Part shown: one piece after another, positions 24,611-35,574 of the stretch
Layout: every line of letters begins with the position of its first letter
Numbering within the stretch: position 1 is the stretch's first letter
DNA from: Emydura subglobosa
Taxonomy: Eukaryota > Chordata > Testudines > Chelidae
Assembly: GCA_007922225.1 (NCBI GenBank)
Contig: ML679960.1
Span: 7,294,844-7,358,843, forward strand
DNA: 64,000 nt
Reading direction: 5' to 3'
Translations under genes and position numbers: made by a program
The notes under the pieces: model-generated
The model's input: only the letters and a program-made list of their open reading frames with translations
Databases searched by the model: none
Told to the model about the DNA's origin: nothing

Positions 24611-25560
24611 GGCTTGGTCTACACTACAAACTTAAATTGACAGAAGCCACCTTACGTTCACCTAATAATGTATGCTTCTTACACTACCATGGCCCTTCCA
24701 TTGACCTAATCCACCTGTCACGTCGACTTAATTACTCCACCTCTGCGAGAGGTGTAGTACTTAATTCCATATTGATGGGTCAACAAAGAAGATATGTAGA
24801 CACAGTGTTGTGTAAGTCAACTGAACTGGCCTCCAGGTGTCCCACAGTGCTCTGTTGTGACCGCTCTGGAGATTGTTTTCAACTCTGCTGCACCACAACC
24901 CCTCCCCTGTCCAAGCCCCGGGAACTTTTGAATTCTTGTTTCCTGGTTGATCAGCATGGGGAACTCGCCAGCCCAGCTGATCATAGCAACTGAATGTCCC
25001 AAATGTGCTCCAGCCTGAAGTAGACAGGCAATGGGGGAATGGATCTTGTTGGTCTGTGGGGAGAAGAGTCTGTGTAGGCACAGCTCCAATCCAGCTGAAG
25101 GAACGTGGATATCTATGAAAAGACTGCTTGGGACATGATGGAGAAGGGCTACACTAGGGACATGCAGCAGTGCCACGTGAAAATCAAAGAACTTCAGCAG
25201 GCGTACCAGAAGACATGGGAGGTGAACAGTCATTCTGATTCTGCACCACAGACATGCCGCTTCTATGATGATCTGCAGGCAATTCTTGGCGGCAACCCCA
25301 CCACAACCCCCAAACACAATGTGGATACCTCCCAGGAGTCTGAGTCTCAGGCCACCTCAGGCAACAATGATGAGGACAGTCTGGACGAGGAACAGGAGAC
25401 AGAGGAGAATAGGAGACAGGTGAGTGAGGAGCCAGGTGCTGTTTTTAACCCCAGAGCAGTCCAGCCTGTCGCAGGACAGCATGGTGGCTGAGCGTGATGC
25501 TAGAGAATGCACCTCTGGTGAGTATGCAATTCCAATCCAAATGTAGGGGCTATATCCTCT
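24611..25560 (+). mobile_element. Harbinger-type element carrying a Myb/SANT-like gene (decayed)
   Basis: The left end GGCTTGGTCTACACTACAAA has the common TCTACACTAC start. It is followed by a CTGGCCTCCAGGTGTCCCAC leader and then the Myb/SANT frame (25006-25491). Families of this design, with a Myb/SANT-like DNA-binding protein next to a PIF/Harbinger DDE transposase, are common in reptiles. The transposase itself is not visible here, and the right end is not defined. Confidence 0.6.
25006..25491 (+). pseudogene. Myb/SANT-like DNA-binding domain gene, broken
   Basis: The best frame reads MDLVGLWGEESV, a TAG stop, AQLQSS, a TGA stop, then RNVDIYEKTAWDMMEKGYTR, with QCHVKIKELQQAYQKTWE following and QTCRFYDDLQAILGG after that. 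This is the trihelix Myb/SANT-like fold: aromatic residues of the helices and the W/Y.K.KELQ.AYQKT recognition helix are present. A Glu/Asp-rich segment (DEDSLDEEQETEENRR) follows, as usual in these proteins. Two in-frame stops and an upstream frameshift with TGA in place of the first tryptophan codon show that it is not functional. Related proteins bind transposon ends together with a Harbinger transposase. Confidence 0.8.
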
Positions 25561-26868
25561 TACGTTTAATATGAAAAAAAAAGTGAGGTGCAATGGGTAT
25601 CTGCTTCCCAGTGGCCACTCCAGCTATGTAGAAAGTGCCCCGTGGAAAAGACTGTTTATGTGCACAGGAATGGCATGAGAATCCTCCATGGAGATCTTCA
25701 GGAAACTTTCATGGTATCCTTTGTAGAAGATTTATGGGGAGGGCTGCTTTATTTCTTCCACTGTGGTATGACACTTTGCCACACCACTCCAGTATTAATT
25801 CTGCTGGCATCATTGCAGTACACAACATAACAGCATAAAGACCAGATCTGTACCCAGACACTTGCAGCATCTGCTCCCATGGCAATTTCTGGGTCCCTCC
25901 ACTACAGTTTCCCTAATATGCCGGTGGTTTGGTTGGCAGGGATCAGGGTTGACCTCAGAATCTGCTAATCCAAGGCGACTACTGCCAGCAGCATTAAGGG
26001 TGGTGGAGCGGGCTTTGTGTTTTCTCATGGCCACAAACTCCCTCCCATCCCAGAGCCGCCTCAGACAAAGACCGCAATTTGAGAGGCTTAACGCTGGTCC
26101 CTGGTCTCAAATAAATGTCCATGTTGCTGGGGTGGTTTGGGGTGGGGGGAGGGCACTGTACAGCAGCCATCCTCTGCTCCCAACTCAGGTTTCCAGCAAG
26201 CTGCAGCACAAGTCCCATCACCCATGCCACTGGGCCATAATGGAACAGCAAACCGGTTCCCTGAATAGCTAAGGATTTTAATTATGTTCTGAGCTTGCAC
26301 TTCCAAGCATCTAAGAAGATCTCAGCTTCTTTTCCTCCCTCGCCATCTCACTCCCCTTTGCATCTTTGTCATAGCAAGTTTCTTATCCCATTTACCACAT
26401 TTTGACCTTGCAGGCTCCACATGAGAGCTGTCCATTTGCATCAGATGGGACTTCCTTTGAAGCATGAGAGCACCATTCCTTACTCTGCCAAAGGAGTCGC
26501 TGTTGGATAACATTAGGCATTTTCTTCTCCTCATCACTGCATGGTACTACCACTACCTCCTTCTCACTCCAGACCTCTGCTAGCCCAGATGCTGAGAGAA
26601 GGCACTCCTAGCAAGAGTGAGTAGAGGGGTGCTGGAACAATGTTTTATAGTGGGCGTGCTGATGATGGAAACCATGTACCTGGTGTTAGTTATTACTACT
26701 TTACACCAGGGGATTTGGCTGCACCCCAGCACCCCTAGTTCCATTACCACTGAGTGAGTGTCAGTATTTGTTACATATCTCCCTCAGGGGCCCCTCCACA
26801 AAGGAGATGAGTCTTCACAGCCCTTAGGAGCAACGCCTGGCTATTTAGCTCAAACTATAGAGACTCAA
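25561..26868. other. Non-coding, possibly internal Harbinger sequence
   Basis: No clear gene. Frames at 25588-25830 and 25862-26272 have no recognisable domain. The stretch may be the remainder of the Harbinger-type element, but I could not find its right terminal repeat. Confidence 0.35.
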
Positions 26869-27452
26869 GGCTTGTCTCTATGATCGCTGACGTTGGGGTA
26901 TACATCTCTTCTGCAATAGCCTGTCACACATTCAGGATCAGTCTACACTTGAAGAGGTGGGGTATGATTTCCAGCTCAAGGAGACATATTCATACCAACT
27001 CTCATCAAGATAGTGTGCTAAAAATAGCAGGGCAGCCTGGGAAGCAGCAAGTAGTGGGAGGGGCTAGCCACCCTGACTACAAACTTGTACAGGGGTAAGT
27101 ATTCGAAGAGCTAGCCTGAGCTGCGGCCTGTGCTACTGCGGCTATGCTACTATTTTCAGAGTGCTAGATCAATGAGAGCTAGCACTAGTATGTCTCCTCA
27201 AGCTGGGAATCATACCTCCAGCTCCAAGTGTAGACATACATGAAGTGGCTGTGTGGACCCTGCTGTCGCACACTACAAGTGCCCTAGTGTATTTTGTTCT
27301 ATCTTACTTTGAAAAGGGAGTAGATCAAAGCACACTAGAGAACTTTCAGTGCATGGCAGCAGGGTTCACACGAACACCTAACGTGCGGCAGGCTGGTATG
27401 GGGTAGATTCACAACCCAGCTTCCCTAAACTAAGTGTTCATGTAGACAAGCC
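26869..27452. mobile_element. MITE with outer TIRs and nested foldback units
   Basis: The left end GGCTTGTCTCTATGA and the reversed right end GGCTTGTCTACATGA are inverted repeats differing at two of 15 positions. Inside are two foldback units. One spans about 26937-27239, with arms near 26941-27040 and 27136-27235. The other spans about 27245-27405, with TGTGGACCCTGCTG facing CAGCAGGGTTCACA. No target duplication is obvious. Confidence 0.7.
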
Positions 27453-28590
27453 GTCATGTGTTCTGCTCTCCAGAGATCCCCCATTCAATCCGCAGAAGTT
27501 GGCCAAGATGGTGTCTATCACACACGTGCAGGGGCAAATACCGATTCCACAATGCCTAGGCTGCCATGCTGAATCATTTGCAAAACAATCTATTGTTGTT
27601 CTAGTCTGTAGGAATTGCAAAAACACCAGCTAAGAGGCTGATCAAGGTTGGAAGTGCCTGAGGTCTCACCGGAAATCCTGTGCTTGTCAGAGCTGCAGCC
27701 CAATTTGCAGACTTGAGTTTAGTGACATTTCCAGACTTCTGCATACTTATCCAAACTGGAAATTGAATGCTGAACCTCTGGAGATTTGCTCATCACATGC
27801 ACACAAGAAGTAGGCAATGGCAAAGGACAGCCAAAGGAACACAAGCTGACATCAGAAAGAGATTCCACCACCAACTACATAGAAAGCTATCCTATAAGTG
27901 AATGATGTAAATATCTTTTAGATATCTGGGTAAGTGAATGGTAGGCATCAGTAGGCCTATGGATAAAGATGGGGGTCCCTGACAGTGCCCCAGTCCAGCT
28001 GGCAATGGGCCCCTTGGGACCATGGAACGACTGATTCTCTCATGCTCAGAGCATATAGCAGCAGTACTTTACCTTGCTCCTTTGCGTGTGTGCAGGGGGA
28101 AAGGAAGAAGACATTCCCTGCACCTTCCCATTCAAGACAGGCAGCATTTATCTGTATGGGGGGAAAAAACTGTTTTCATGCAAGTAGCTCTGATATGAAA
28201 TAAAATAGCATTTTCCTACAGAGAAGGTATTTTCCTCAAAAAAGTTTTCTATTAAGTATCAACAGTTTTTCAAGAAGTAAGTTCATCTTTTCCCCAAGAG
28301 GCTTCTGAAGAGTCTGTGTTCCCAGTTATCTAACAACTGCCAACTAAATTAGAGCCTATTCAGCCTGACACAAATCAGCACTACCCAGAGAGAGGTTATA
28401 AATTAATTTTCAGGTCTAATAATCTCTAAATGCTAATACTAGGATTTCAGTTTAGGTAAATGCAGGTTAAATAGCAGAGTTTACATGTCTAGCTCTCCTA
28501 ATGGCTACCTCTCCCGTGTGTTCAAAATGGGAAGAAACATGTCAAAGAACTTGCGAGATGCTGGAGCACAAAGCACAGCTGAACCTTTAA
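27453..28590. other. Non-coding, nothing recognised
   Basis: No gene, splice pair or repeat family recognised with confidence. Confidence 0.4.
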
Positions 28591-28815
28591 GGGTCTGTCT
28601 ACCACGCACTAGTAGAACTTGTGCTAGTGCTCTAAAAATAACAGCGGGGACATTGCAGCCCGGGTGGCAGGTCAGGGTCTTCAGCCCATATGACGCCCCT
28701 CAGTCTGAGCTCAGGTGGCTAGCCTATGTAGTGCCACAATGCTATTTTTAGTGCTAGTGCAAGTTTGTCCACCCAGGCAAGGAGGCATGCTCCCAGTTGC
28801 AGTGCAGACATACCC
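28591..28815. mobile_element. Foldback MITE
   Basis: The left end GGGTCTGTCTACCACGCACT and the reversed right end GGGTATGTCTGCACTGCAAC are inverted repeats. Interior blocks GTGCTAGTGCTCTAAAAATA and the reverse of TATTTTTAGTGCTAGTGC extend the pairing over much of the element. It resembles the foldback unit at 26937-27239 in its internal words. Confidence 0.75.
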
Positions 28816-29019
28816 TAGGTGGTAGTGTGTGCAGTCTGGGTTTATTATAGAGAACATTTACATTTTAGTCCCATCCTACACTGTAATTAATGCTGGGGCT
28901 ATACAAGGCTACCGGCGCAAGTACTGCAAAACCACCCGTGCTCATACCTGTTCATTCATTACTTTTTTGTAGTGGTGGTTTCCGTCAGACTTTATTTCCT
29001 ATTGCATCCTTTACATTTT

Positions 29020-29736
29020 GCCCCTTTCTTTTCCTGCTTAAGTGAGACAAGAATCTTGCATATAAGGAAGCACATGCTATGGGACTATCCAGCAACCAGG
29101 CAGCTCTGGAAAAAGGTGGACGGAAGAGTTAAAATAGCACTCGGCTTCTGCAGCCAAACCACAGCTGAAAATATATCTTAGGTTATTTACCCGCTAAACT
29201 GGATTTAATTCTGCCACAAAGACTTTGGTTCTTGAGAGCTCCAATGATCATCAAGTGCATGACTTTACAAAAATGGAAGAGTCAGCTTACGTCTGGAAAA
29301 GCGCAGTGGTATTCGGACCTGTCTGAGTTAGAAAAAATAGTTTATCGCTGTAGAGAGCATTAACTGAATTTGAAGAAATTTGGACCCCATTTCTAGATAC
29401 ATTTGGATAAAAACTTGAGACAGCTCAAAGAATCCCAGACCTCCATTCCACCTTACCCCTCTGCTTTTTCCTCCCTGCTCCAGTCACCTTCTTCCCTCCT
29501 CTCCTCAGTCATGTCTTCACCTATTTTATTACTGTTAGCCATAACATATTAGACAGGGGTTGTGTAGTGTTGTCTAGTCTTGACAAATTGTAAACTTGCA
29601 TAATTCTATTGGAGGTCCTGTGACGCATGCCGTATTTGGAAACATACAGGAGCTATAAATCATTCACCTTCTGTACTTTCACTTGTCCGTTTTTTTATGA
29701 AACTCAATAAAACTTCATTTCTAAAAAAAAAAAAAA
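29020..29736 (+). mobile_element. L1-like LINE 3' end with poly(A)
   Basis: The frame at about 29040-29180 reads SETRILHI, then LWDYPATRQLWKKV, the C-terminal Cys/His-type region of an L1/Tx1-like ORF2 (LHI.W.CP....W..V). Further pieces in other frames (APMIIKCMTLQKWKSQ, KAQWYSDLSELEK) continue the tail. A 3' UTR follows with AATAAA at 29706-29711 and a 14-A tract at 29723-29736. The copy is 5'-truncated and disabled. Confidence 0.7.
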
Positions 29737-30303
29737 GATGAAAAACTTACATGTGCTGCTTTTTTGGCTTTCCCATCACATGTGCTTCTTTCATGAGCAT
29801 CTACTGCACTTCATTAGGGCTTGGTCACTCTGAGGCCATGGAGAAGCACAAATATTTTCCCCAGTGCTTGCACTCTTTGCCCAATGTGTTTAACAGAAGC
29901 ACACAGAGAAGGGAAGAGTGAACAGGAGAAGAGATGAGAGGGGTGGAAAGAAGAACACTGCAAAGAAAACAAAGCGCACAGGAAAAATATAGAGGGGTTT
30001 GGGATTTCTGAACCAAAGCAGCAGGCATTGGGAACAGGTGTTATGGGCCTATCCTATTGTCATTTCGTCTCTTCTTTTCTGTTTTCAATGGCTGGATTGT
30101 TTCCTCCTCCCTCTCTCATTTCTGGGAAGGGAATAGCGGGGAGCAACTTGAGACACCACAATCTGATTTTCAGAAGCTGCTGAGCACTCGCTGTCTGAAA
30201 AAAAAACAACTTTGGAAGCACTTTAAATTGGGCACCCAAAATGGCTAGCTGCTTTTGAAAATCTTGACCAGTGTTGGGTGGGGGGAAGGGGAATCCACTA
30301 GAG
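29737..30303. other. Non-coding, with a short palindromic repeat
   Basis: 30140-30268 belongs to a repeat family also found at 41745-41880: CTGATTTTCAGAAGCTGCTG, then TTGGGCACCCAAAATGG, then CTTTTGAAAATCTTG. The rest is unassigned. Confidence 0.5.
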
Positions 30304-30927
30304 GAGTAGTTCCCAACCTGTGGCTCAGGGGCCAAAAGTGGCCCACAGGGGCTTTCACAGTGTCCCACTGCTCCCCTCTTGCTGGCTGCAGAAGGGAGCC
30401 GCTGCCTATAGACCCAAGCAGAATGCGTTTCCCCAGGGCTAAAAGACGGGTGCAGGCTCCTTGCTGCAGTCAGGGGGACAGGAGATCCACGCTCCCCTCC
30501 CCCGGACTGTAGCAGGGAGTACGGCAAAACACTCCGCCTAGGTCCATAGGTGCTGGGGTCCCTTCTGGAGCCAGAGGGAGACGAAATCAGCGCTCCCCTC
30601 TCCCGACTCCAGCAGAGAGCAAAGCGCTCTGCCTGGGTCCCTAGGCACTGGGGTCCCTGCAGGAGCTAGAGGGAGCAGAGCGCTGATTTCCTGTCCTCCT
30701 GGCTGTAGAAGGGAGCCACTGCCTAGGGACCCAGGTGGAGCTCAGGGGGCTACAGGATGCCTGTGGTTTCCCTGCTGCAGCCAGGGGGATGGAGATCAGC
30801 GAGGAGACAGCCTCCCCACTGAACTCCTTCTGTCTGGCTGCAGCGGGGGGGAGGGGGCTGCTATGGCCCTTTAGGACTGTACAAATTATATCTGTGGCCC
30901 TTGAGCCAAAAAGGTTGGGAACCACTG
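30304..30927. mobile_element. hAT MITE with internal tandem repeats
   Basis: The ends are GAGTAGTTCCCAACCTGTGG on the left and AAAAAGGTTGGGAACCACTG on the right, typical hAT termini. The interior contains repeats of about 100 bp built on CACTGGGGTCCCTGCAGGAG, CAGCGCTCCCCTC and AAGGGAGCC.CTGCCTA. The flanking 8-mers do not match well. No coding sequence belongs to it. Confidence 0.75.
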
Positions 30928-30939
30928 ATCTCCAGGGCA

Positions 30940-31620
30940 GCCGCATTCCCCCTCCCCCCCGCAGCAGGCGGTAGCGGCGCTAAGCCACCAGCGCTGCCTC
31001 CAAAGCCCCTCATGAGCCTGTGTAAAGATAAAACCACCCAGCCACCCTTGCAAAGCGCCCGTCTGCAGGCAGCGCTCCCCGGGCCATCCCCAGAGCAGGG
31101 AGTGAGCCGGGCGAGCCAGCGACTTAGGGGGCCAGCCGCCAGCCACAGGCTGGCTCGCTCCTTTAGCAAGAGCGGCGGCTCCCCCTGCCAGCGTCTGTCG
31201 GCAGCGCCTGGGACCCAAGCTCCAGCCGGCCCCGCGCGGGGGTGGCACAAAGGCGGCGGGGCGGGCCCGCGCGTGCCACCCGCCCGCGCCAGGGAGAGGC
31301 AGGTAGGTGCAAGGACGCGCCGCTTCGCTCCAGCTGGCCTGCGTGTAGCCGGGGCGGGAGTCGAGACGGAGGCGCGCGTGCTTCTAGTCACGCGCTCCGC
31401 TGCCCTGCAGCCCCCCCGGGCCAGGCCCGCCGCAGGGCGCGTGAGCGGGAAGGGCGGCGGCGGCTCGGCCGGGCTGCAGCCCTGGCCTTGCTCGGCTTTG
31501 CATTGCGCTGCGGGGGGGGACGGGACGGAACTCTCTCTGTCCGCCAGGTGGCGCCCGGGGCTGTGCCGGCAGAGCTGGTGGGGCTGGCTGGGGAGGATGC
31601 AGGAGCAGCAGCACGTATGG
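30940..31620. promoter_or_regulatory. CpG island, candidate promoter
   Basis: Very GC-rich with dense CpG (for example GGCGGGGCGGGCCCGCGCG around 31254-31272 and GGCGGCGGCGGCTCGGCC around 31454-31471), unlike the AT-rich surroundings. It includes GC-box-like GGGGCGGG words and a strong splice donor, GGCAG|GTAGGT, at 31302/31303 on +. This fits the first, non-coding exon and promoter of a + strand gene; the coiled-coil gene starting at 47570 is the only candidate downstream. A link needs transcripts. The long open frames on both strands follow from the GC content. Confidence 0.65.
31541..31554 (+). promoter_or_regulatory. CTCF-like binding motif
   Basis: CCGCCAGGTGGCGC agrees with the CTCF core CCASYAGRKGGCRS at 13 of 14 positions. 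It lies at the downstream edge of the CpG island. Confidence 0.55.
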
Positions 31621-31737
31621 CATTGTACAAGATTAGGTTGGTATAATTGCTCTCCCTGCCCCCGCCCATGGCGGGGGTTGTCTTTGTCTGTGGCCAGCCT
31701 GATCCTGCTGCTCCAGCAGTCCATGACACGACTGCCC

Positions 31738-31985
31738 CTGAGAACATACGGACGGCCACACTGGGTCAGACCCATGGTCCGTCTAGCCCAGTGTCCTGTC
31801 TTCCGCCATTAGCCAGTGCTGGATGCCTCAGAGGGAATGAACAGACCAGGCAAACATCAGGTGATCTGTCCCTTTCCTCCACTCCCAGCTTCTGACAGGC
31901 AGAGGCCAGGTACACCCAGAGCATGGGGTTGCATCCCTGGCCATCGTGGCTAGTAGCCATTGATGGACCTATCCTCCATGAATTT
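31738..31985 (-). mobile_element. CR1 LINE 3' end, reversed
   Basis: The + strand shows GAACATACGGACGGCCACAC, then GGGTCAGACCCATGGTCC, then the CAGTGCTGGATGCCTCAGAG block, ending with AGCCATTGATGGACCTATCC. It is the reverse of the CR1 tail at 40650-40850. It is followed by a T-run at about 31990-32002. Confidence 0.85.
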
Positions 31986-32149
31986 ATCAGATTTTTTTTT
32001 TTTGAACTCCACTGTAGTTTTGGCCTTCACAACCCCTTAACGCCAATGGTACTCGTGTGGGCTCTCACGACCCTGCTGGGACATCATAGGATATAATGAC
32101 ACAACCTGGAACGTGAGTAGGACACAATAGCTAGACACTGTTACAAAAA

Positions 32150-32290
32150 GATCTTTTCAGAGGGGTAGCCGTGTTAGTCTGTATACAGCAAAAACAACGA
32201 GAGTTCTGTAGCACTTTAAAGACTAACAAATTTAATATTTGCAGGCAGCATAAGCTTTCGAGAGACTTCAGCTCTCTTATTAACCTATGT
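32150..32290. mobile_element. Penelope-like element scrap
   Basis: AGGGGTAGCCGTGTTAGTCT, then AGCAAAAACAACGAGAGTTC, then AAGACTAACAAATTTAATAT and GCATAAGCTTTCGAGAGACT. The second half matches the left end of the Penelope element at 52705-52790. Non-coding. Confidence 0.75.
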
Positions 32291-34399
32291 AGCCCCACAG
32301 CTGGACGCGATTCCTTACATACACAGTACGCTATAGTTCCTTCACTGCGGATTTTACAGTCTGCTTTGAAAGGATGTTATACAAATATTTAAAGAATAAA
32401 GCACAAAGAACTGGAGCAGACAGTCATAGGAAATCTTTACTGACTGTGAATGGACAGCACCTATTTTATATCTCATTTAAAGAAACTATAGAGGGGGATA
32501 GTTTATTAGCTTAACAGCCTTTTCAACCTCCATAGAAGAGCAACAAAAGGAATAACTACTAAATACTTTTCTTATACTTTAAACATAAATGAACTTAATA
32601 TCTATGAATTACAAGATATTTTATCAATCTGTGATGACATCCATTGATCTTGCTACGATGCACCATGCCACTACTGGTGTTTTTCCTACATGTTTATGCT
32701 GACTATTGATTTTTGTAATGGACAGACGGTATTTTTAGTTTCCGGCCAAGTATATGTTTCTTCTTTTAGGAACACAAACACATTTTCATTTGTCTCATGA
32801 ACTTCTGCAGAGAATAAACAATTCTGGTAATCTGCCACAGGAACAAGCTGTGAAATGATTTCCCTTAATGGTGTACCTGTTCTGTCAAAGCAACTAGAAT
32901 TCTTCTGAAATTATGCCCATCTTTTCAACACAAATGAATTAAGAAAATTTAGGCTCAATCCTTTAAGGAGCTGGATACTGGCCATGATCCAGGAAATCAT
33001 CTCTATTCAGGAAAAACATTTAATCATGTGTTTAACTGTGTTGACTTCAGTGAGAGATAAGCACGTGCTTAAGTATTTTCCTGAATACAGCCCTGTTTAG
33101 GACTATTCACTGCTTAAAGTTAATCACATGCTTAAATGATCTGCGGGATTGGGACCAACATTTCTAGCACCTTGCAGAATGAAGACACTAAATATGTTTA
33201 TCTGTTTTGGTAATTTGTTTATTGTGTGTTTTAATAGGTCTGTATGTGAACACACTTAAAGAACACAATTCATTTCTCTCTTAAAAACACTGTTAATACT
33301 CTGGATGAGAGGAATAGATCAGAATTAACTAAGAAAAATGTTGGTATCTATACCACAACACAGAAACAACTTATCTTTTGGATAAATTGCTATATTAATA
33401 AAGATAGGCTTGAAAACCGGATAAGCATATTATAGAAACAAGTCTGAAAAGTAATAAATATTTCAGAGGTTTAAATGCTAAAAGGAGTTTAATCAATAAT
33501 GGGAAAGGTACCAAAACAATTCTGTAAGACTGTATTGATTTTTAAGTCTTCTGAGAAAGGGAAGGTCATTACTAGGCTAGATGGGAAAACCCTGAAAAGT
33601 TTAGAGGTTTATGTTTTTATTAGAAAATACAGCCTCAAATTGTATAACGTTGTATAAAATTACATATTCACTCTGACCTACAATATTTATTCTTAGGAAA
33701 CCACAGTGTCACACAGTATATAAGGAAGAATTCTTTCAATTGCTAAGCAACACGTCTCTAATTACTGTGCTTCAGTCTAACCATTAGAGAGGATACATCT
33801 GCAGTCTGTTTCATGATTTCTGAAAAATAAAGGTTCTCTCAGATTCCCAATATACTGACATACCCAGTTAAATACATTCTATTTTTAAATTTTCATTCAG
33901 CTAATTAATAACCCATTCCCATTCATGTCTTCTAATATAAAACTAAAAAGGGGTATGAACTTGCCTGGTTACCAGCCTTAGCTACTAAAACTGAGACACC
34001 ATTATCACTTCTGTGCAGGAGTCTGGTATAAATGTATTGCAGACCCCACAAAGAACACCAAAGAAGGCTGACCAAATCCAGGTTTCTCTTGTCCTTATTG
34101 ACTAAAACATCTGCGGTTTGTAACTTTTTTTCTGATAATTTTTCAAAATATATGCATTCATTCTGGACTGAATAGTTTACTCCAACACGTTAGCCTGAGG
34201 AGCCAAGATGAAATATACCCAGAGTCGCAAGAGTAATAAATTGTCCCTATGCCAAAGAGAGAGATGGATGCATTAAGGATGATGATGTCATACCAGAAGT
34301 CCTGCCTTACCTTGATGTTACAGGAAATTATATTGTCATTGGATATGACTTAAATCATTGTCCTTCTGGAGTCTGGCTAAATCCCTTTCACACTCCTGG
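32291..34399. other. AT-rich non-coding stretch
   Basis: No gene. It contains a palindromic MITE-like segment at about 32985-33155 (listed separately). The remainder is unassigned. Confidence 0.45.
32985..33155. repeat. Palindromic MITE, GCTTAAGT family
   Basis: Contains AATCATGTGTTTAACTGTGT and, in reverse order, CTTAAAGTTAATCACATGCTTAA, with CACGTGCTTAAGTATTTTCC between them. Related segments occur at 43845-43972 and 56312-56395, where the same words (GTTAAACACATACATAAGTG) surround CCATTGA cores. Confidence 0.55.
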
Positions 34400-35260
34400 A
34401 CCCCAACCAGAAGTCCCATTTTACCTAGACAGGTATAGTCCAGAACACCTAAACCAGGGCTCCGCCCCTAGAAGTGATAAAGAAACATTGCTAAAGGCAC
34501 AAAAAAAAGCTAAAATATAAAGATAGAGATGTTTATAAATATGTGCAAAGAGACCTGTAAAAGGAAGAGGTGTATGCTTATAAATATCTAAAATGTTCCA
34601 GAATGTTTTCATTGGAGAGGGCTGTGACCCAGACCCCTAGGAGCGTCCCAAGGCCCTCTTCACTTAGAAAAGGAAACCAACAGCATTAGGTATGTGGCCC
34701 AGAACCAATGATTGATAGGTAGCTCCACCCCTAGATATAGGGTGACCAGATAGCATATGTGAAAAATTAGGATGGGTTTAGGGGGTAATAGGCACTTATA
34801 TAAGAAAAAGCTCCGAATATCAGGATTGTCCCTATAAAATCGGGATATCTGGTCACCCTACCTAGAAATGATAAAGAAACATAGCTAAAAGAATGAAAAT
34901 TCTAAAATGTAAAGGGGCAGGGGAGTTAAAAATACGTTGAAAGAGATTGGCTAAAGGAAAAAATGGATGTTTGTAGAAAAAGTCTGTTAGAATCTAAATA
35001 TTAACCAAAATATCCTAGTGAGAGAGGGCCCTATCCCAGACCCCTATGACCTCTCAAAGGCAATCCATATCTACAGAGGGAAACAAAAAAATTGGCATAT
35101 GGCCCAAAGCCCCTAAACCAATGACTGATAAGTAAAATGAAAACAAACTGCAGCTAAAAATATTAGAAAAGCTATAATATAAAGAGAGAGGTGTTTTAAA
35201 AGACTTGCAAAGAGACCTGTTAAGGAAAAAGAGATGTTTGTAAATCCGAATGTTTACTAC
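34400..35260. repeat. Tandem repeat of about 270 bp, three copies
   Basis: Copies start near 34451, 34703 and 35116. They share CCTAGAAGTGATAAAGAAAC, GCTAAAATATAAAGA, TTGCAAAGAGACCTGT, TGACCCAGACCCCTA and a GGCCCA...CCAATGA block. Corrected for the MITE in copy two, spacing is about 260-285 bp. Copy three is partial. Frames here (34421-34612 -, 35054-35290 -) are repeat by-products. Confidence 0.8.
34738..34860. mobile_element. 123-bp MITE inside the tandem repeat
   Basis: The ends TAGGGTGACCAGATA and TATCTGGTCACCCTA are nearly perfect inverted repeats. The flanks are CCTAGATA (34730-34737) and CCTAGAAA (34861-34868), an 8-bp duplication with one change. The first tandem copy at 34467 has the uninterrupted site CCTAGAAGTGATAAAG, which serves as a paralogous empty site. 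Confidence 0.88.
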
Positions 35261-35574
35261 ACACACAGCAGCATGTTTTACCGCATGCATAACTGGAAAG
35301 AAAATTATTTAAAAACAAGATATAAATAATGATACTTTATAATAATTTGTGATATGAATTATATATTTACTTATGTGTTTGTTAGAAAGCAAGTGTGAGG
35401 CTTTTTCTTTAAAGTTAAAACAGGATTGTCACTACTTCTTATAAGCATTAAAAGAGAGGGAGCAAATTCAAAAGGTAAGGGAATAGAGAAGGCAGCAGCC
35501 CAGTACGTATGCAGATTGTTATTGATGTTTAAAAACCGGCTCATCCCATTTGCCTATTTTTCCTCAATTGTTAA

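Noticed and set aside
30861..31812. Two overlapping frames of about 300 codons on opposite strands
   Set aside because: Due to the GC-rich CpG island and the CR1 tail; no domain and no codon pattern favouring either strand.
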